Part shown: in pieces, positions 7,166 to 10,778 of the stretch | How the letters are laid out: every line of letters begins with the position of its first letter | Numbering within the stretch: the first letter of the stretch is position 1 | DNA from: CAZVIK01 sp964627045 | GTDB taxonomy: Bacteria > Acidobacteriota > Terriglobia > Bryobacterales > Bryobacteraceae | Length of the DNA stretch: 10,778 nt | Direction of reading: 5' to 3' | Assembly (NCBI GenBank): GCA_964627045.1 | Contig: CAZVIK010000141.1 | Location: 1 to 10,778 of the forward strand | Position numbers and translations under genes: made by a program | Notes under the pieces: model-generated | The model's database searches: none | Told to the model about the DNA's origin: nothing | The model's input: the letters and a program-made list of their open reading frames with translations, nothing else

Positions 7166-7194
7166 ATTATCGGTCAAGCGGGAAGCAGTCTCAA
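7166..7194 (-). promoter_or_regulatory. Sigma-70-type promoter of the S55/propeller operon
   Basis: On the minus strand TTGAGA (7194-7189) and GATAAT (7171-7166) are each one base from consensus and are separated by exactly 17 bp. The expected transcription start is near 7159, giving a leader of about 22 bases that contains the AAGGAAG ribosome site. This is the clearest promoter in the window. It argues that the S55/propeller pair is transcribed separately from the pilin-like cluster upstream. Confidence 0.65.
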
Positions 7195-7204
7195 ACCGTT
7201 GTAC

Positions 7205-7231
7205 GACGGCCGGCGGCTCCCCGTGGCCGTC
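7205..7231. repeat. 7-bp inverted repeat between the TadG-like and S55 genes
   Basis: GACGGCC (7205-7211) and GGCCGTC (7225-7231) are perfect inverted repeats with a 13-base loop. They lie downstream of the TadG-like stop and about 11 bp upstream of the -35 box of the S55 promoter. No U-run follows. It could act as a weak terminator for the pilin cluster or as an operator for the S55 promoter. Confidence 0.35.
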
Positions 7232-7299
7232 CACGCACCGTCCCGGGCCGGAGTTCGCAGGGGCGCCCACGCAGCCGTTCCAGGCTTTGGCAGCCGGAA

Positions 7300-8703
7300 T
7301 CAGAGGGCAAGCCGGAGGATCTCGGAAGCCACTCTGGCGAATGCCGCCGCCAAGTCACCCGAGGTGGGGGCGCGCACATAGAGTCCCGGCGGACGGCTGG
7401 AATCGTAGGAGGCGCTGGCCGGGTCGTTGGCGATCCGTTTCAACCAGGTCTCATCGGGGTACTCGCTGCCCCCGTAGTATCCGATGGAATAGATCACCAC
7501 ATTTAGTGAGGTGTTCTGCCGGATTCGCTGCACCGCGCTGTCGGCGGCGTTCAGCGATGCGTACCCGATCTGCTGGGGTGAATCGACGCGGGTGAGATCG
7601 ACCGCGTGGTATCCGGTCGTCGCGTTCCCGTAGTAATCCTGCGCCGGCATCTTGAGGACGTCACGGCGCATGTCCGTTTCGTTGGAGCTGTAATAGCAGC
7701 CCGAGCTGTTGGTGGTGATGACGCCTTCGCTCACGCTGGAAACGGTGCTTCCCGACGGCTTCTTCACGCCCACGGTTGTGCCGGCCGGAGCGAAGCTCGA
7801 GTACTGCGACAGGAACCCGATCATCGGGCGGTTGGCCTGCATGCGATACGTGCACGTGCTCGAGCTCTTCAATAGGTTTAGCGAAGCGTTCGCGATGTTG
7901 AAGTCGGCCACCAGACCGTTCGGCAGCCCGTCGGTGAAGAACACGATCAGGTTGAGCGCGCCGGCCTCGTTCCGTTTCACCAGTTCCTGGTAGGCGAGCC
8001 AGAGCGCCTGTGCGGTGCCGGTGTTGCCTCCATTTACCGTTTGGCTGATGAGTGTGTCCACGCTGGGGCTGGCGCTCTTGAAGTTCGATGCCGGGCCCGA
8101 GGTGGTTGAACTGGGGAACGCCACCACGCTGGACCCGCCAAAGACCAGGAGGCCGATGTTGTCCCGTCCCTCGGCGAACTTCTCCACGAAGCCGCGCGCT
8201 GCGGCTCGCATCGCGGTCATCGCGCCGCTCATCGAAGAAGAACGGTCCAATACCAGGACCATGTTCACGTCGCGCCGCGACGAGGTGCCCGACGCCACCA
8301 GGTGCGTGGCGTTGTACCCGACCATGCGCATGAAGTATGCCGGCGCGTCGACGGCGGCGTCCACTCGCACGGTGCGCGTTCGATAGGCGCTTTCGGCCAC
8401 GCTGACGGAAACCGAACGGTTGCTCGTCCCGAGGTGGGCGGCCGGGAAATTGGCGCTGAAGAAGTTCTGCGCGGTGGTGCGGGCGTTGTCCGCCTGCGAG
8501 GCGAGATCCATCCCACGATTGAGACTGCGCGCCCCGGCCAGCGCCCCGGCGTCCACCGCTGCCTGTAGTTTGGCCTTCACCGCGTAGAGCAGGCTTGTGT
8601 CCACTGCCAGTCCGATGACGGGCAGGATCACGGCCGCGGCCATCACCGTGGCGATGAGCGTGATGCCGTTCGGCTTTCTGCTTGCTTGCATTGGCGTTCT
8701 CAT
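7300..8703 (-). CDS. TadG-like protein with von Willebrand factor A domain
   Basis: The product has 467 residues from ATG 8703; ATG 8691 is a possible alternative. Residues 12-62 are the Tad-type N-terminus: GITLIATVMAAAV is the membrane segment, followed by the typical DTSLLYAVKAKLQAAVDAGALAGAR helix, seen here in short form as LQAAVDAGALAGA. Residues 147-460 form a vWA domain with MIDAS residues D153-S155-S157 in VLDRSSSMSG, a threonine in GNTGT (T228) and D258 in FFTDG, so metal binding looks intact. Between about 265 and 375 the domain carries an insertion with two cysteines (C284, C336). TadG proteins are pseudopilin-like subunits or scaffold proteins of tight-adherence pili, anchored in the inner membrane with the bulk in the periplasm. 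The gene follows the TadE-like gene by 5 bp and is the last of the three-gene cluster. No Glu is present at +5 of a prepilin site, as is usual for TadG. Confidence 0.87.
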   Translation of the reverse strand: MRTPMQASRKPNGITLIATVMAAAVILPVIGLAVDTSLLYAVKAKLQAAVDAGALAGARSLNRGMDLASQADNARTTAQNFFSANFPAAHLGTSNRSVSVSVAESAYRTRTVRVDAAVDAPAYFMRMVGYNATHLVASGTSSRRDVNMVLVLDRSSSMSGAMTAMRAAARGFVEKFAEGRDNIGLLVFGGSSVVAFPSSTTSGPASNFKSASPSVDTLISQTVNGGNTGTAQALWLAYQELVKRNEAGALNLIVFFTDGLPNGLVADFNIANASLNLLKSSSTCTYRMQANRPMIGFLSQYSSFAPAGTTVGVKKPSGSTVSSVSEGVITTNSSGCYYSSNETDMRRDVLKMPAQDYYGNATTGYHAVDLTRVDSPQQIGYASLNAADSAVQRIRQNTSLNVVIYSIGYYGGSEYPDETWLKRIANDPASASYDSSRPPGLYVRAPTSGDLAAAFARVASEILRLAL

Positions 8704-8708
8704 AGCGG

Positions 8709-9329
8709 TCAAAAGACGGTCCGGCTGTATACGCCGGTGGTTTCATATCCCGGCAAACCGAAGTCCGAAGACGGCACATAGACCTCGGATACGTAGGCGG
8801 TCTCCCCCGCTTGCAGGCTTAGCACCGAACCGAACCCGTCGGCGCGCGTGCTGGTGTTGGTCAGGTAGTTGGAGACGTCGCCGTCGGCCGCGATCAGCGA
8901 CGAGTTCGGCGTGCCGAAGGAACTGGCTCGCGCCGAACTGTTGCCGATCACAAGACGGTTGGTGATCACCGGGAAGTACCGGTTGGTACAGGCGGTGCCG
9001 GAAAGTCCGGCCGCGGTGCACTGGGCATCCCCAACGAACATGATCGTCGAGAGGATGACAACGCCCGTTCCCCCGGTTACGCGGATGTTCAACCCTTGTG
9101 CCAGCCGTTCGATGAGCGCCTTGTTGCCGGCATCGGAAAAGTCGACGCCACGCGAGTACATGTGCCCCGCGTCCCGGCTGACCTGCGTCACCTGGATGCT
9201 GCGGCTCAGGTTCAGGCCCACCACCACCGTCCCGAACAACAACGGGAGCAGGAAAGAAGCCACAAGGGCGAATTCGATCAGTTCGTTTCCGCGTTGGCCG
9301 CGCCTTCGTCCGGGGCTGACTGGCTTCAT
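8709..9329 (-). CDS. TadE-like pseudopilin (second of cluster)
   Basis: The product has 206 residues. A basic leader RRRGQRG is followed by NELIEFALVASFLLPLLFG: a prepilin-peptidase-type site G14/N15 with glutamate at +5 (E19), then one membrane helix, as in TadE/TadF minor pilins. The rest (about 50-206) is periplasmic and rich in Ser/Thr/Gly. It has two cysteines (C104, C114) close enough for a disulfide, and no recognised domain. ATG 9329 is preceded by GGGAG with a 7-base spacer; that site abuts the stop of the upstream gene (TGA at 9344-9342), which suggests translational coupling. TadE-like proteins assist assembly of Flp pili by the Tad secretion ATPase, but none of that machinery is in the window. 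It is longer than many TadE proteins and its C-terminal half is unlike the first subunit. Confidence 0.8.
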   Translation of the reverse strand: MKPVSPGRRRGQRGNELIEFALVASFLLPLLFGTVVVGLNLSRSIQVTQVSRDAGHMYSRGVDFSDAGNKALIERLAQGLNIRVTGGTGVVILSTIMFVGDAQCTAAGLSGTACTNRYFPVITNRLVIGNSSARASSFGTPNSSLIAADGDVSNYLTNTSTRADGFGSVLSLQAGETAYVSEVYVPSSDFGLPGYETTGVYSRTVF

Positions 9330-9341
9330 GTGCGGACTCCC

Positions 9342-9827
9342 TCACCGCGCCGGCGGTATGCCTCCCGGCGATGCTTCCATCCGGTCCGAGGACCTGGCCG
9401 CGATCGTTATCGGCGCAGCGGTTCGCAGCACGGGTGCGATCCAATTCCAGGTGTAGCCTTCCACGGACACCTCGACGATGTTGCCGCCAGCGTTGCTCTG
9501 GGTTTCGGTCAACGTCCCGGGCACGTAGTAGCGGACGTGGATCTTTTCGGCGCCGGAGGCGCCGTTTAGAAACCCCATGGCGTGGCGTTGGACGGCCGCC
9601 TTGATCGAGGCATCGTGACCCAGGCCGGGCTCCGTGCGACTGGTTACGGCGTACCGAACCCCCTCGCGCGCCGCATGCTGAAACGTTGCCTTCAGGAAGA
9701 TGCCCAGGCTGAAGTCGATGATCGCCACCCAGATCGCGATCAGTGGAACCAGCACGAGCGGCAGTTCCACCAGGGCGCCGCCCCGCCGCGACGCGCGCGC
9801 CTTCGGCCTGTCAACCTCGAATCTCAC
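9342..9827 (-). CDS. TadE-like pseudopilin (first of cluster)
   Basis: The product has 161 residues starting at GTG 9827. An in-frame stop just upstream (TAG, five codons before) excludes a longer form. The basic leader ends SRRG and is followed by GALVELPLVLVPLIAIWVAI: a prepilin-type site G16/G17 with glutamate at +5 (E21) and one membrane helix. Next comes a helix ending HAAREGVRYAV, the most conserved TadE signature (usually N/Q-AAREGARYAV). The remainder is a small periplasmic domain with strands such as KIHVRYYVPGTLTE. It heads a minus-strand cluster with 12 bp to the next gene. No good promoter was found in the 151 bp upstream. Confidence 0.82.
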   Translation of the reverse strand: MRFEVDRPKARASRRGGALVELPLVLVPLIAIWVAIIDFSLGIFLKATFQHAAREGVRYAVTSRTEPGLGHDASIKAAVQRHAMGFLNGASGAEKIHVRYYVPGTLTETQSNAGGNIVEVSVEGYTWNWIAPVLRTAAPITIAARSSDRMEASPGGIPPAR

Positions 9828-9978
9828 CTGTGACTTCTATTTGGCCGCAAAGCAGGCTTAGCCGCCATCCAGCGTTTGTCTGAATCCGAAGGGTTGCTTC
9901 GCCTACAAGCGTCATCAGGCGCGCGCAGGAGCGTCCAGGAGAGCTATCCTAACTGATTGATAATAAAAGCCTTGTTCT
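9828..9978. other. Intergenic region upstream of the pilin-like cluster
   Basis: These 151 bp separate the CoA-binding gene from the TadE-like gene on the same strand. The part nearest the CoA-binding stop (about 9949-9970) is markedly AT-rich (AACTGATTGATAATAAAAG), unlike the GC-rich surroundings. A small hairpin CGAAG/CTTCG lies at 9887-9901. I see no convincing -35/-10 pair, no ORF with coding features and no clear terminator, although the promoter of the pilin cluster should be here. Confidence 0.4.
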
Positions 9979-10443
9979 CTAGACGCCCTGGCCGCTCGCC
10001 AGCTTCACAAGAAAGCCGTGCAGCCGGTGAAAGAACGACGCGTCTTTCCAGAACATGTACGGGCAGAACCCCTCGATCACTCGAATTCCCCTGGACTTGC
10101 AGAACCCGACGGCCTTCCGGCTGACCGCCCCGGCGCCAACCGCACGGTACAACCAGACTCGGGGGACGCTCGCCGCGGCGCAATCCACGACCACGGATTC
10201 CGTTGTCGCGCCCGGCGTGAGGATCAGCACCCCATCGACCGCCGGAGCGATGTCCTGGACGCGGTGGAAACAGGGATGCCCGTCGAGCGCCTCGCTTGAA
10301 GGGTTGACCGGAATGGCGTCGTAGCCCCTCCGGACAAACTCGCGGAACAGCGCGCGCGTGAAGTCCTTTTCGTTTCGCGATACCCCCACCAGCGCCACCC
10401 GCTTCTGGCGCAGGAAGTCGTCAATTTCGTCCCGGACGTTCAT
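9979..10443 (-). CDS. CoA-binding domain protein (CoA_binding_2 / YccU-like)
   Basis: The product has 154 residues: a single Rossmann-type CoA-binding domain like that at the N-terminus of succinyl-CoA ligase alpha chains and acyl-CoA synthetases. VALVGVSRNEKDFTRALF (residues 16-33) is the nucleotide-binding strand, loop and helix. GYDAIPVNPSSEALDGHPCF is the second strand with the VNP signature, VDGVLILTP (69-77) the fourth strand, and GIRVIEGFCPYMF (119-131) the last strand with its typical Cys-Pro. A C-terminal stretch with FFHRLHGFLVKLASG extends beyond the usual YccU end. The fourth-strand loop reads VWLYRAVGAGAVS rather than the common VW-x-Q-x-G. The family binds CoA in vitro in some members but its cellular role is not settled. 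It diverges from adk across 93 bp. Confidence 0.88.
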   Translation of the reverse strand: MNVRDEIDDFLRQKRVALVGVSRNEKDFTRALFREFVRRGYDAIPVNPSSEALDGHPCFHRVQDIAPAVDGVLILTPGATTESVVVDCAAASVPRVWLYRAVGAGAVSRKAVGFCKSRGIRVIEGFCPYMFWKDASFFHRLHGFLVKLASGQGV

Positions 10444-10536
10444 GGCTCTCGATCCACTATACCCTTCTCTTGACAGGGCGAAGCTTGACCCTCGTTTGTT
10501 TCATCGGTTAGCCTTCAGAAGGGAGAAAGCACTCAA
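10444..10536. promoter_or_regulatory. Divergent promoter region of the CoA-binding gene and adk
   Basis: On the minus strand TATAGT (10461-10456) resembles a -10 box for the CoA-binding gene, but it lies only 12 bp from the ATG and no good -35 accompanies it. On the plus strand TTGACA (10470-10475) and TTGACC (10485-10490) resemble -35 boxes, as a CTTGAC direct repeat 15 bp apart, but neither has a good -10 at 16-18 bp. GGGAG (10521-10525) is a likely ribosome site for adk, with an 11-base spacer. Confidence 0.35.
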
Positions 10537-10778
10537 ATGATAATTCTGCTTTTCGGCCCTCCGGGTTGCGGCAAGGGGACCCAGGGGGCGGTGATCACGG
10601 GAGTCCTCGGGGTGCCGGCGATTTCCACGGGCGAGATCTTCCGCGCGGAGCTGAAGGCCGGCACGCCACTTGGCAACGCCGCCAAGGAAATCATGGCCAG
10701 CGGCGGGTTGGTCGGCGACGACATCGTCAATGCGATGGTGAGCGGCCGGCTGCGCCAGCCGGATTGCCGGAACGGCTT
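10537..10778 (+). CDS. adk: Adenylate kinase, N-terminal part (runs off window)
   Basis: The first 80 codons from ATG 10537 are present and the gene continues past the right edge. Adenylate kinase interconverts ATP + AMP and 2 ADP in the cytoplasm. The start MIILLFGPPGCGKGTQ is the P-loop (K13), ISTGEIFRAELKAGTPLG is the AMP-binding region (T31, R36), and AKEIMASGGLVGDDIV and RLRQPDCRNG follow. All of these align without gaps to E. coli Adk (STGDMLRA, AKDIMDAGKLV, DCRNGF). Differences from the usual pattern are Glu for Asp after STG and Gly for Pro or Thr in LV-x-D. Neighbours are not ribosomal-protein or secY genes, where adk is often found, so this may be a second adenylate-kinase-like paralogue. 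The LID domain, which would help to decide, is outside the window. Confidence 0.9.
   Translation, partial: MIILLFGPPGCGKGTQGAVITGVLGVPAISTGEIFRAELKAGTPLGNAAKEIMASGGLVGDDIVNAMVSGRLRQPDCRNG

Noticed and set aside
6418..7595. Two long overlapping plus-strand frames (about 360 codons each)
   Set aside because: Both lie opposite the S55 gene and the end of the TadG-like gene, run through the promoter region, and show no recognisable protein features.
1..10778. Search for CRISPR arrays, tRNA or rRNA genes, insertion sequences and toxin-antitoxin pairs
   Set aside because: I saw no regularly spaced repeats, no tRNA-like cloverleaf, no transposase motif and no small paired genes. The coding regions are occupied by the genes listed.

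Overview
The window looks like part of a GC-rich, Gram-negative, free-living bacterial chromosome. The lpxA end implies lipid A. The gene mix (a large membrane protein with a spermidine-synthase-like domain, an S55 peptidase beside a secreted beta-propeller protein, orphan Tad-type minor pilins, a C-terminally extended CoA-binding protein) is most like soil Acidobacteriota of the Bryobacterales/Solibacter type. That placement is an inference from gene content. A run of ten Ns at 1744-1753 marks a scaffold join, so this is a draft or metagenome assembly. I see no rRNA, tRNA, CRISPR array, insertion sequence or prophage gene.

Layout. At the left edge is the 3' end of lpxA (+), whose last 21 bases overlap the convergent end of a long minus-strand gene (131-2595). 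That gene encodes a polytopic membrane protein with an embedded aminopropyltransferase-like Rossmann domain and is broken by the N gap. Diverging from it is osmC (+, 2627-3052), a peroxide-detoxifying protein. osmC converges on a minus-strand pair: a secreted seven-bladed beta-propeller protein (3126-5333) and, 9 bp upstream of it, an S55-family serine peptidase homologue (5343-7136). The pair has a clear sigma-70-type promoter (TTGAGA - 17 bp - GATAAT) and a good Shine-Dalgarno site. Upstream on the same strand is a compact three-gene cluster: TadE-like (9342-9827), TadE-like (8709-9329) and a TadG-like protein with a von Willebrand A domain (7300-8703). Then come a small CoA-binding protein (-, 9979-10443) and, diverging from it, the 5' part of an adenylate kinase gene (+, from 10537, cut by the window end).

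How the genes may work together. The centre of the window (3126-9827) is nearly all cell-envelope and export functions: pseudopilin-like subunits with prepilin-type cleavage sites, a vWA protein, an exported S55 peptidase and an exported propeller protein. The S55/propeller pair is the best candidate for an uncharacterised functional unit. The order of its catalytic motifs (Ser first, His later) is reversed relative to Bacillus SpoIVB. The flanking genes (lpxA, osmC, CoA-binding protein, adk) are housekeeping or stress genes with no evident link to it.
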